This document shows positions 6,219 through 13,966 of a DNA stretch of 20,141 bases, one piece after another; position 1 is the stretch's first letter; each line of letters starts with the position of its first letter. The translations under genes and the position numbers were made by a program. The DNA comes from a virus. The notes beneath the pieces were generated by a model. That model was not told the DNA's origin. It saw only the letters and a program-made list of their open reading frames with translations, and did not search any database. Where the stretch lies: positions 1 through 20,141 of the IMG/VR virus record IMGVR_UViG_3300035182_002201; one strand, written 5' to 3'.

Positions 6219-7937
6219 ATGACAAGACACGATATAGACGATGTAATCAATAGATTGAAACTACCACGTGATAATGAAGGTTATTACGTTGATGCTTTTG
6301 ATAATAGGGTTTCATTTAATGGAATTAGAACTATTAAACCAGCATTTACACAATTAAAATTAACTAATGAACACGCTGAGGAAATATTCAAATGTGCCAT
6401 GAGTTTTCAATATTTCAGAGAAAATTATTGTATCATTTTAACTGATAAAGGTTATGCACGTCCCCAACCACGGGATTATCAATCAAGATTAGAAGATAAT
6501 TTATTAAATAATGATAGAAATTTAATTTTATTTGGTCGTCAATCAGGAAAGACAGTTACTGTTGCAACATATATTTTATGGAAAGCATTATTTTATCTTG
6601 GTGATGAGATGACAATTGGTATTGCAGCTAATAAACAAGCTATGGCAATTGAGGTTCTTGATAAAATTAAAAATATATTTGTCAATTTACCATTCTGGTT
6701 AATGACTGGTGTAAATTCATGGAACAAAAAAACCGTTGAGTTTGAAAATAAAGTACGTATTCTAACAAGTGCAACAAATGGAGATTCATTTCGTGGATTT
6801 ACATTAGCATTATTATATATAGATGAGTGTTCATTTATTCGTCCTACAATATGGCAAGATTTTGAGGACTCAGTATTTCCAACTGTTACTGCTGTCGAAG
6901 GTTCTCAAATTATTATTTCTAGTACTCCTAAAGGTATGAATCATTTTTACGATATGGTACAAGGAGCAAGATTAAAAACAACTAATTATATATTATCAGA
7001 AATGGAATGGGATGAAGTTCCTGGTCGTGATAAAGCTTGGAGAGATAATATTATAGCGGATAAAGGGCTTGCATATTTTAATCAAAATTTTGGTTGTGCA
7101 TTTGAAGGTTCTGATAGCACATTAATATCTCATCTTGCCTTACAACGTATGATATCAAAACAACCATTACATATCAATAAATTTATTGATGGTTTGCGTG
7201 TTTATGATATGCCTGAGGAAAAATCAAAATATATTTGTGCAGTTGATAGTGCTAAAGATGGTCTTGATAAAATTGCTATCCAGATGATAAATGTGACAAA
7301 ATTCCCATTCATACAAGTGGCATCAGCAAATCTCGATATAAGTTATCTTAAACTTGCTGGTCCTCTAACTGAGTTATGTAAGGAATATAATAATGCATTT
7401 TTAGTTGTAGAAAATAATGAAGGTGCAGGTCAATCACTTGTAGATTCTGTTACGAACACATACGAGTATGACAATGTATATAAGGATGCTCCCGGAAAAG
7501 ACGGAAAAATGCGTAGATATTTTGGGTTTAGAACAACGTCACGTTCACGTAAGGTAACATTAAGTTTGTTACGTACATTTCTTGAAAATGATAGATTAAT
7601 ACTAAAAGATCATGCAACGATTGATGAATTCTATCATTTTATCGATATAAAAGGAAAATATCAGGCAGATGATGGTTATCATGATGATCTTGTAATGGCA
7701 TTAGCAATTAGTTTTGCACCTATTAAAGATATAAGAAACCTTGAAGATCAGAGAAAATTTATTGACTCATTATTTGAAGAGGACAATGAAGATGATAAAG
7801 AGGATACAACTTTTGAAGATGTTTTTGCATTTGGTTCATTTGATGAAATGGATGATAGTATTCACAGAAATGAATTCGCAGATTGGAATTCATTACGTGA
7901 GATTGATAATGTATATGTAGATAGTAATTTTGGTTAA
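6219..7937 (+). CDS. 17: Terminase large subunit (T4 gp17-like)
   Basis: This 572-residue protein is the ATP-driven packaging motor and head-filling nuclease. The ATPase half shows Walker A FGRQSGKT (residues 105-112), Walker B LLYIDE (198-203, Asp202 and Glu203) and the coupling motif SSTPKG (234-239). The RNase H-like nuclease half shows the acidic residues Asp343 (CAVDSAKDG), Glu398 (LVVENNEG) and Asp489/Asp490 (GYHDDLVMA). T4 gp17 has 610 residues. AAAGGAAACTT precedes the ATG. The acidic C-terminal tail (EEDNEDDKEDTT) is Asp/Glu-rich. Its strand is opposite to every complete neighbour, unlike T4, where gene 17 is co-directional with the portal. No small subunit (gp16) gene is visible here. 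Confidence 0.97.
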   Translation: MTRHDIDDVINRLKLPRDNEGYYVDAFDNRVSFNGIRTIKPAFTQLKLTNEHAEEIFKCAMSFQYFRENYCIILTDKGYARPQPRDYQSRLEDNLLNNDRNLILFGRQSGKTVTVATYILWKALFYLGDEMTIGIAANKQAMAIEVLDKIKNIFVNLPFWLMTGVNSWNKKTVEFENKVRILTSATNGDSFRGFTLALLYIDECSFIRPTIWQDFEDSVFPTVTAVEGSQIIISSTPKGMNHFYDMVQGARLKTTNYILSEMEWDEVPGRDKAWRDNIIADKGLAYFNQNFGCAFEGSDSTLISHLALQRMISKQPLHINKFIDGLRVYDMPEEKSKYICAVDSAKDGLDKIAIQMINVTKFPFIQVASANLDISYLKLAGPLTELCKEYNNAFLVVENNEGAGQSLVDSVTNTYEYDNVYKDAPGKDGKMRRYFGFRTTSRSRKVTLSLLRTFLENDRLILKDHATIDEFYHFIDIKGKYQADDGYHDDLVMALAISFAPIKDIRNLEDQRKFIDSLFEEDNEDDKEDTTFEDVFAFGSFDEMDDSIHRNEFADWNSLREIDNVYVDSNFG

Positions 7938-7939
7938 TG

Positions 7940-7961
7940 AATTGTGATTTTATTCACAATT
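7940..7961. terminator. Small hairpin between convergent terminase and fibre unit
   Basis: AATTGTGA and TCACAATT form an 8-pair stem around a 6-base loop in the 27-base gap between two convergent stop codons. No good T-run follows on either strand, so it may be a weak bidirectional terminator or an end-protecting structure. Confidence 0.45.
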
Positions 7962-7964
7962 TCA

Positions 7965-8609
7965 TCACATTATTGTAATATATTTAACTAACCATATATC
8001 AGATTCATTATTTAAAGAACATTTTACTTTAAGTGTTTGTTCTGAACCTTTTAAATTTTCAATTGTGAATGTACTTTTATTTTTGATTATTTTTTTAGAT
8101 GTTTTCTGACCACCAATTTTAATAGTCTCAGGATTTTTATCTTGTTGTTTAACATATGTTGAACTAAAATGATCAATATCATCAATAGGATCTTCAATTA
8201 TTAGATAAAACTTATATGATGTTTCACCTTCATTTAATGAAAATTTACCTGATTGTTCATCAAGTGTACAATTCACACCATTTACTGCAAGGAATACTAA
8301 TCCCATTTCTTTACGTGTAAAATCATATACAGGAAAACTATCTAAATAATCATCAACGCACATAATTGCTAATTGATAATCTTCTTTAGAAACTTTACCA
8401 AGATTAATATCTTTTAAACCATCATTATGAGAGACCTCAATTGGAAGATGTTCAGAATACATATATCCTTTTATAATTCCTGATTGTTCATTAACAAAAA
8501 TCATCAAAGATTTATTTTCATTGTATTCATCAACAAGTATTGTTCTTTGAGATTCAAATATGTGTTGAAATGAATTTCTCTCTTCTTGTGTTTCATATAA
8601 TTTAATCAT
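7965..8609 (-). CDS. Unrecognised protein, translationally coupled to U32-like gene
   Basis: I do not recognise this 214-residue protein. Its ATG overlaps the stop of the gene upstream (TAATG at 8607-8611), and GAGGA lies before it inside that gene, so the two are probably made together. It starts MIKLYETQEERNSF and has no membrane segment or signal peptide that I can see. The first 160 residues look like a mixed globular domain (FVNEQSGIIKGYMY, MGLVFLAVNGVNC). After a Lys/Gln-rich linker (about 155-178) comes a short beta-rich end that could be a small Ig-like or fibre-tip domain. It is the last gene of the tail-fibre unit and ends at a hairpin facing the terminase. A structural or fibre-modifying role is inference from position only. 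Confidence 0.7.
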   Translation of the reverse strand: MIKLYETQEERNSFQHIFESQRTILVDEYNENKSLMIFVNEQSGIIKGYMYSEHLPIEVSHNDGLKDINLGKVSKEDYQLAIMCVDDYLDSFPVYDFTRKEMGLVFLAVNGVNCTLDEQSGKFSLNEGETSYKFYLIIEDPIDDIDHFSSTYVKQQDKNPETIKIGGQKTSKKIIKNKSTFTIENLKGSEQTLKVKCSLNNESDIWLVKYITIM

Positions 8610-9580
8610 TATTTTTCCTCTTTTAAAAATTTTTCAAGTAACACATCACAATAATTACATTCATGACATTTATTTTTACAGTTAATAGTATGTTCAAAAA
8701 AATTATATTCATCAAGCACATGTGCATTAACAGTTTTGTAGATGTAATGAGGATTTGTATCCAATGCAACTGAAAGTGATATATTTTTATTATCAAACAT
8801 ATACGCTTTTAATCTAGACCTCACATCTTCGATTGTTTTTCCTCTACATGCAATTTTAAAGTAATTTATACCCATATCACGATATTTATTGATATAACCA
8901 GGAATGATAAATGGTGATTTCAATGTTAATGATTTATTACTTTCAAAATCTGAACTACATGTAAGAACAGCAAAATTATTGTTTTTTGTTAAATCATGAT
9001 TTGATAATGCATCATCACAAAATTGCTTATAAGGACAATTTGCAATACATCCCTCATTAACTAACAATGTTGTTGTATAACCATTAGTTTTACAATATTG
9101 TATAATTTTTTCTAATTCATCTTTATTTCTATTCAATGATCTATCAAGCATAATGTGTTTAAATTTAAAAAACGAAACATATTGAATAACATCATCTAAC
9201 GTTTTCAATTTATTATTAACAGAATTTTTAATAATAATTTTTTCATTCAATTCTTGAAATTGAATTGATTTCATAATAGCAGTATTGTTTATAGTTAACA
9301 TCTCAACACCAAGTGTATCAATAATTTTAACAATATCATTTAAACCAGATTCAGTATAAGCATTTTCATTATATGTTGCACCATTAAGAACAAGATGAAG
9401 TTTTACACCTTTTGATTGAATTTTTTTCAATTCATAGAACATCTTTTCATTAAACCCGGTAACTCGTGCTGATGCTGTGTAGGCATTTGGTATTGAAAAA
9501 TAAACATCGCTAATTTTATCATACGTATCAATTTCTTCAAATATCTCACTCAATCCCTCTGTATAACCAATGCTAAACAT
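8609..9580 (-). CDS. U32-peptidase-like, Cys-rich putative Fe-S protein
   Basis: This 323-residue protein resembles the U32 group (COG0826; relatives UbiU/UbiV, TrhP, RlhA). Residues 23-66 (DVYFSIPNAYTASARV, FNEKMFYELKKIQSKGVKLHLVLNG) follow the usual U32 pattern of strand, AR-x-FN, helix, then G-x-K-(V/L)-x-(V/L)-x-(L/V)-N. Residues 115-148 follow the later S-x-x-N...LDR strand-helix pattern. Cys178, Cys182, Cys188 and Cys208 could hold a 4Fe-4S cluster as in UbiU/UbiV, and a second set, Cys301, Cys305, Cys308 and Cys311, ends the protein. Known relatives act in oxygen-independent ubiquinone hydroxylation or RNA hydroxylation; some are called collagenase-like, but protease activity is poorly supported. 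An AAGGAT ribosome-binding site precedes the ATG. It lies in the tail-fibre unit 9 bases after its upstream neighbour. The fold assignment is by eye; substrate unknown. Confidence 0.6.
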   Translation of the reverse strand: MFSIGYTEGLSEIFEEIDTYDKISDVYFSIPNAYTASARVTGFNEKMFYELKKIQSKGVKLHLVLNGATYNENAYTESGLNDIVKIIDTLGVEMLTINNTAIMKSIQFQELNEKIIIKNSVNNKLKTLDDVIQYVSFFKFKHIMLDRSLNRNKDELEKIIQYCKTNGYTTTLLVNEGCIANCPYKQFCDDALSNHDLTKNNNFAVLTCSSDFESNKSLTLKSPFIIPGYINKYRDMGINYFKIACRGKTIEDVRSRLKAYMFDNKNISLSVALDTNPHYIYKTVNAHVLDEYNFFEHTINCKNKCHECNYCDVLLEKFLKEEK

Positions 9581-9589
9581 TAATATCCT

Positions 9590-10060
9590 TTATATCATAG
9601 TTGCAGATACAGTAACACCAAATGATAATGATGACTGAGTTGCATGATATCCAGAAACAGTTTGTGCACTAACTACAATTACTGCCGAATGTCCTGTTAC
9701 ATAACCTGAAACTGATGGTGCAGCTGAAGCAACAGGAACACCGCCACCATAACCTGTTGTACCCGTAGTTGCACCAAGAACAGAAACACTTATTGAAAAA
9801 TTCCATGCATCAGGATTAACAATACTTAATAAAGATGATAGTTCATATATATATGTCCCTGCAGACTTAAATCCTCCACTGTTAAATGTGAGTGATTTAC
9901 TTGATGCTATTTTTCTAACTGCCTCTGCATCTGCATAAGCTGCATCTGCACGTGTGTGTGCAGCATTAATTAAACTAATTAAATAAGTATAATCTTCTTT
10001 AGTTGAATAATCACTTAAATCTTGAAGCTCTTGACGCTCTAAAATTACTTTTGTTCCCAT
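9590..10060 (-). CDS. Small Gly/Ser/Val-rich protein of the fibre unit
   Basis: I do not recognise this 156-residue protein. The first 55 residues are charged and helical (TRADAAYADAEAVRKIASSK) and look like a trimeric coiled-coil stalk. The rest is rich in Ser, Gly, Val, Ala and Thr with alternating hydrophobic pattern (SISVSVLGATTGTTGYGGG, SVSGYVTGHSAVIVVSAQT), typical of beta-rich fibre tips or head domains. It has a strong AAGGAG ribosome-binding site and lies 9 bases after the collar-type fibre gene. A fibre accessory or tip protein is the most likely role, by composition and place only. Confidence 0.65.
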   Translation of the reverse strand: MGTKVILERQELQDLSDYSTKEDYTYLISLINAAHTRADAAYADAEAVRKIASSKSLTFNSGGFKSAGTYIYELSSLLSIVNPDAWNFSISVSVLGATTGTTGYGGGVPVASAAPSVSGYVTGHSAVIVVSAQTVSGYHATQSSLSFGVTVSATMI

Positions 10061-10069
10061 ATTATCTCC

Positions 10070-11707
10070 TTACGCTTTTGCTCTCATAATATATGATAAT
10101 ACATAATATGGAGGCAAGATATTAAATGGTTGTCCACCACCTGCAGTATTTACAACTTTAGTGTTTCCTGATACACCTGGAGTTACTGGTTTCAATGTTA
10201 ATTCATTATATCCAGTAGGTGCTGTATGATCAGAAGGTCCTTCCTCACCCATCAATAACTCATGGGTATGTGGTGCAAGATTATCAATTGTTAAAGATTT
10301 ATCTGCGCTACCACCAACTTGATCAATAGTATATGTTGTTCCACCTGATGTTCCTGCGCCAAGAATAAATCTTCCACGTAAGTCAGGTGTATTATGTGTA
10401 CCATCACAAAGATACCAATAAGGTGCAAGATTAGCAACATCAATTGCAGAACCAGAATATGAGATAATTCCACCTGGTGGTACTGAATAATTATTACTTG
10501 CAGCAAGTTGTGAATCTGAATAATTTTTTGCTTCATCACGTTTAGCATCGACATATGTCTTATTTGTTAAATCTTGTCCATCTACAGGTGTTACTGGTTG
10601 TTTAATTGCACCGCTTAATATATCGCCAGTTTGTTTAACGTAGATTGGGTCAAGTATTGTTTGTAATGCATTATCTGATAAAAATAATACAGTAATTCTC
10701 TCACCATTTCTACGTGGTTCAAGCCATATAATATTAGTATTATCTTGGCTATCAATGTTAAAGTCAGTTCCCTCGTACATAAGTGCTGAACCTGAATAAA
10801 CCATAATTTGACCTACCATCATAGGAACGCCAACATTTAATGAATTAATGGTTTGTTGAGTGATTATTTTATCAATTTTCTTGATTACATTATTCTGTCC
10901 TTCAGCAAATTTATTAGATATTTCTGCATCAATATAACCTTTTGTGGCTGCATGTGTATTTAGAACAGGAGTTGCTACATTAAATAATGCTGATGAATTA
11001 CCATTAATATTTGCAAAATTTAATAAAGAATTATTAATATCTTTAATTTCATTATCAACATAAGATTTAGTTGTTGCATGTGTAATTGCTGTAGGTTCTG
11101 CAACATTGAATTTTATTAAATTGTTTCCATTAATAGATGCTTTTGCATCAAGTTGGGCAAGTACATATCTTTTTGTTGTTGCAGCATCTAGGTTATCAGA
11201 ATCAGAAATAATAAAATATTCATATATAGAACCATTTATATTTGCTTTTAATCTATCAAGCCCATCAATTGCAGTGAATACATTTCCTGGTTTGAAAGTA
11301 TTTAGAATCTGATTTCTGTTTTGTGGTTGAGTCCATACAGTTGTATCTACAGTACCAGGATTAGTATCTTGTAGAATATATCGTGTGTAAGCAATTTGAT
11401 CAGCATCAATATCAATAGGAATCTCTTCCCAATATAATGGATTATAATCAGGTTGCATATTTGTATGTGGTTGTAATGATACCCAATATCTGCCAATTAA
11501 TGATACAAGATCACCTTGTGCATATGAAGTATTCGCTAACCACGCTGGTGGTCTTTCTCCAAATATAATATTTGTACGAGAATTCATAGTAAGTTGTTCT
11601 TGTTTTAATACAATGAACCCCTCATTGATTTTCTGTTCAGAAATCCAATCACCATTATGTACTAAATCATTTAAAAATTCTGCTTCAGTTGTTAAATATC
11701 TTGTCAT
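10070..11707 (-). CDS. Tail fibre with CBM-like module and tail-collar domain
   Basis: This 545-residue modular fibre has recognisable parts in order. Residues about 53-96 (PPAWLANTSYAQGDLVSLIG, then YWVSLQPHTN...YWEEI) match the small carbohydrate-binding fold common in phage fibres. Residues 175-260 hold three (A/T)TK-x-Y(V/I) fibre repeats (175-182, 210-217, 253-259), with a fourth at 382-386. Residues 409-450 are a phage tail-collar domain (PPGGIISYSGS...WYLCDGTHNTPDLRGRFILG). His480-Thr-His482 could bind metal as the HxH pairs do in T4 gp12. The end, PFNILPPYYVLSYIMRA, is also typical. It may be a short-tail-fibre (gp12) equivalent or a receptor-binding fibre. Its ribosome-binding site (GTGAGAAT) is weaker than its neighbours'. 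Confidence 0.85.
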   Translation of the reverse strand: MTRYLTTEAEFLNDLVHNGDWISEQKINEGFIVLKQEQLTMNSRTNIIFGERPPAWLANTSYAQGDLVSLIGRYWVSLQPHTNMQPDYNPLYWEEIPIDIDADQIAYTRYILQDTNPGTVDTTVWTQPQNRNQILNTFKPGNVFTAIDGLDRLKANINGSIYEYFIISDSDNLDAATTKRYVLAQLDAKASINGNNLIKFNVAEPTAITHATTKSYVDNEIKDINNSLLNFANINGNSSALFNVATPVLNTHAATKGYIDAEISNKFAEGQNNVIKKIDKIITQQTINSLNVGVPMMVGQIMVYSGSALMYEGTDFNIDSQDNTNIIWLEPRRNGERITVLFLSDNALQTILDPIYVKQTGDILSGAIKQPVTPVDGQDLTNKTYVDAKRDEAKNYSDSQLAASNNYSVPPGGIISYSGSAIDVANLAPYWYLCDGTHNTPDLRGRFILGAGTSGGTTYTIDQVGGSADKSLTIDNLAPHTHELLMGEEGPSDHTAPTGYNELTLKPVTPGVSGNTKVVNTAGGGQPFNILPPYYVLSYIMRAKA

Positions 11708-11718
11708 ATTATTCTCAC

Positions 11719-12069
11719 TTATTTACTAGCTGCGATTGCTTCACGAGCCGCTTGTCTTTGAATTAGTAATTGTTTATATTCATCTGCAGTAATAGATGTT
11801 GCAATTCCTAAATCAATCTGATCTTTATATTTAATAACTTTATAATCTGTTGAATTCAAAAAAATAATGTTCTCATCAAGTGCTTTAGGTTGTTCAATTT
11901 TTGTAAATGATTGAATTTGCACATCACGTGATATTAATTTATCATTAATAATTTGAAATTTTGTTGGGTCTGTATCATCAGGCACCTTAATATCTTTCAT
12001 ACCTTCGATTATAACCTCAACTTCTGAAAGGGATACAATATCCCCTTTATCATTATAGTATGCGTACAT
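11719..12069 (-). CDS. Tail fibre assembly chaperone-like protein
   Basis: This 116-residue protein ends in the pattern FLNSTDYKVIKYKDQ...TADEYKQLLIQRQAAREAI (residues about 69-112), which is common at the C terminus of phage tail-fibre assembly chaperones encoded next to fibre genes. The N-terminal half (MYAYYNDKGDIVSL) is also typical of such proteins. It has an AAGGAG ribosome-binding site, lies 9 bases after the fibre gene at 12079-13140 and 11 bases before the collar-type fibre, so either could be its client. Being a structural fibre subunit is the alternative. Confidence 0.7.
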   Translation of the reverse strand: MYAYYNDKGDIVSLSEVEVIIEGMKDIKVPDDTDPTKFQIINDKLISRDVQIQSFTKIEQPKALDENIIFLNSTDYKVIKYKDQIDLGIATSITADEYKQLLIQRQAAREAIAASK

Positions 12070-12078
12070 AATTTCTCC

Positions 12079-13140
12079 TTATTTCCAAAACATTATTTTA
12101 ACATAGCCTGAATACCATTGTGAATCACCATTTGAATAAACACCACCTGAACCAGTTTTGATTACATATGATGAATTGTTGTAACTTTCAACAATTGTAT
12201 GACAGTTTGCACCATAACCATACCAACCATACCACCAATACCACCAATAATTATTGTAACCGGTCTGAATATGAGGAATTGTATATACTGTTTTTGTTTC
12301 TGATACAGAATTATCATATGAGAATATAATTTGCGATATTCTCGGTCTTGAACCCATATTATGAGGGATTGTAATTCTATAATCTCCACCTGTTACATAT
12401 ATCCATGCAGATTCATAATCGGCAACAAGATCGATATTCGCACCTGATATAGTACCTGAACCATCTATAACAGAAACACCATTAATTTTTAGTCCTGAGC
12501 TGTCAAGTTGAGATGTACCTGCAACAATTACTGGTGCAGTTAAACGTTGTGCTCTTACTTGGTCACCAGCATATACTTTTGGTTGACTTGAAGTCATAAC
12601 CATTTCATCTTGAGGTCCTTGACCAGCTGCCCATTTACCAAAAGCTAAGTAATCAGCATCTATGTATAATCCTATTCCTGATGTTGTTGTTCCTGAGAAA
12701 CTTCTTACTGTTAGAGCATTTACAGTTGAATCAATCTTAATTCCTAAACCTTTTACTTTAAAAAATCCATTTGATGTAACAACAGTATCTGCTGCTATAA
12801 CTTCTAGTGTATTAGTTGTACTAAGAATTAATTTATGTGTATTTAGATCTATATCACCTTTTATTTTACCACCTTGATTTGGGTAATAATCGTGAAATGA
12901 TTGACTGTGATTATATGCAATCTGCCCATAATCCCCTCTGTATGCGTTTTTTGCAGTAACACCTAGTTCTAGATTCTGAATCCACGTTTTATTACCTTGA
13001 AGATCAGAAGTTAGCACTAACCCAAGATTATAAGGTAATGATAATCTATCTTCCTTTCCAGTGTTAAGTTGAATCAAAGGAGTGTTAAAATTTTCTGGTG
13101 AGCGATCACCTTGTTTTAATAGTTGAATATTTACTGGCAT
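12079..13140 (-). CDS. Tail fibre protein with Tyr/Trp-rich tip
   Basis: This 353-residue protein begins MPVNIQLLKQGDRSPENFN and continues with AYNHSQS...GGKIKGDIDL (residues 75-99), a pattern seen in phage fibres. The middle is beta-rich and repetitive. The C-terminal domain (from about 241) contains SAWIYVTGGDYRITIPHNMGSRPR, a fibre-tip-like segment. It is followed by a striking aromatic stretch at 295-309 (YNNYWWYWWYGWYGY) and ends in QWYSGYVKIMFWK. Exposed aromatic residues would suit sugar binding, so this is probably a receptor-binding fibre. It is first in the fibre unit, with AGGAT before the ATG and a late-promoter-like box at 13166-13173. Confidence 0.78.
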   Translation of the reverse strand: MPVNIQLLKQGDRSPENFNTPLIQLNTGKEDRLSLPYNLGLVLTSDLQGNKTWIQNLELGVTAKNAYRGDYGQIAYNHSQSFHDYYPNQGGKIKGDIDLNTHKLILSTTNTLEVIAADTVVTSNGFFKVKGLGIKIDSTVNALTVRSFSGTTTSGIGLYIDADYLAFGKWAAGQGPQDEMVMTSSQPKVYAGDQVRAQRLTAPVIVAGTSQLDSSGLKINGVSVIDGSGTISGANIDLVADYESAWIYVTGGDYRITIPHNMGSRPRISQIIFSYDNSVSETKTVYTIPHIQTGYNNYWWYWWYGWYGYGANCHTIVESYNNSSYVIKTGSGGVYSNGDSQWYSGYVKIMFWK

Positions 13141-13165
13141 GTTTAATCCTATTTTCTTATTACAA

Positions 13166-13173
13166 TATTTATC
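13166..13173 (-). promoter_or_regulatory. Candidate late promoter for the tail-fibre unit
   Basis: The minus strand reads GATAAATA, one base from the T4 late box, about 20 bases of leader before the fibre ATG at 13140. It lies in the 189-base gene-free stretch 13141-13329, otherwise AT-rich low-complexity DNA with no clear terminator or gene. No comparable box was seen directly before the next five genes down to 7965, suggesting one shared RNA. Confidence 0.45.
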
Positions 13174-13329
13174 AAATAAGAAGTGAGATATTTTTGAAGG
13201 GAAGTTTAAAAAATGAAGAGAATTATGGTGATTGTAGTTTAAAATACTAAGAAAAAATTTCTTTTTATTGAAACTTTTCCTAGTTCTTTTAATTAGGTAT
13301 ATTATATCATATTTTACCTTAAAACAAGA

Positions 13330-13947
13330 TTAAAAAATGATTTTCCAAACAATTATTAATTTTACAGTATCTTCTTTAACACGTGCGGGAAAACACTTCA
13401 TACTGAAAAGATCTACATCACCACCTGATACAGAAACCAATCCTGCTTCAGTATATGCAACTGGACCAGCTGGGTTATTTGCACTAGTAACTGGTACAGT
13501 TATTGTATAAGTTGTTTCTTTTCCTGATACTGCAATTGAAACAGCAACATCATTTAATGTTTCTGAAGTATTTACTACATTGGTTACATCTGCAATAGTT
13601 GCTGCACCACCCAAAGGACTTGGTGTAAAATCAACAAACCAGTATGGTGTTCCTGCAGGTGCAACTTCTGAGAAAAGTGAAAGACGTGTAGAATCAAAAA
13701 TACCTTCAGTATATGAACCACCTACAGTTTTAGGTGTTAAAAGGTCTGTTCCTACGTGCCCACGTGTACCCAAGATGAAACGATTGATTACTTTACCATT
13801 TGCAAGTCCTGCAATCAATTCAGCCATATTTTTACGAGCTGCATCCATGATAAGGTTTTTATCTGAATAACTTGAGATTAATTCGTCATTAGCATTGTAT
13901 TGATTAATTGAAAAATCTCCAATGAATTTGATAGTATCTGATAGCAT
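13330..13947 (-). CDS. Virion structural protein, probable baseplate or fibre-attachment role
   Basis: This 205-residue protein starts MLSDTIKFIGDFSINQYN and contains NLIMDAARKNMAELIAGL followed by VINRFILGTRGH (residues about 31-65), then a beta-rich middle and a closing VKLIIVWKIIF. I have an impression of similar arrangements among phage baseplate or tail-fibre-base proteins but cannot name a family. It follows the large wedge gene, the place of T4 genes 8-10, but it is much shorter than gp8 (334 residues). It has an AAGGAAAAT ribosome-binding site and a late-box candidate at 13977-13984. Confidence 0.7.
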   Translation of the reverse strand: MLSDTIKFIGDFSINQYNANDELISSYSDKNLIMDAARKNMAELIAGLANGKVINRFILGTRGHVGTDLLTPKTVGGSYTEGIFDSTRLSLFSEVAPAGTPYWFVDFTPSPLGGAATIADVTNVVNTSETLNDVAVSIAVSGKETTYTITVPVTSANNPAGPVAYTEAGLVSVSGGDVDLFSMKCFPARVKEDTVKLIIVWKIIF

Positions 13948-13966
13948 ATATTTTCCTTACTTTATT

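Noticed and set aside
6164-6250. Portal gene starting at 6250
   Set aside because: This would run through the promoter element and into the terminase coding region; the ATG at 6163 has a proper ribosome-binding site and gives the T4-like length.
8610-8680. C-x3-C-x2-C at the end of the U32-like protein as a radical SAM motif
   Set aside because: Radical SAM cluster motifs usually lie near the start of the barrel, and no other radical SAM feature is visible. The spacing may be coincidental in a Cys-rich tail, so I kept the U32-like call and note this as an alternative.
8883-8890. AATAAATA on the minus strand inside the U32-like gene
   Set aside because: It is deep inside a gene with no start codon at suitable distance; it shows that such boxes also arise by chance in this AT-rich DNA.
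12162-12389. Second minus-strand frame inside the fibre gene
   Set aside because: It overlaps the fibre tip coding region in another frame and its Ile/Met-rich translation looks like a frame shadow.
12079-12400. Diversity-generating retroelement target at the Tyr/Trp-rich fibre tip
   Set aside because: No reverse transcriptase gene and no template repeat are visible in the window, and the codons are not the Asn-type pattern left by adenine mutagenesis.
13200-13325. Terminator in the gap after the 13330-13947 gene
   Set aside because: Only short stems of 4-6 AT-rich pairs can be drawn, without a convincing T-run on the minus strand.
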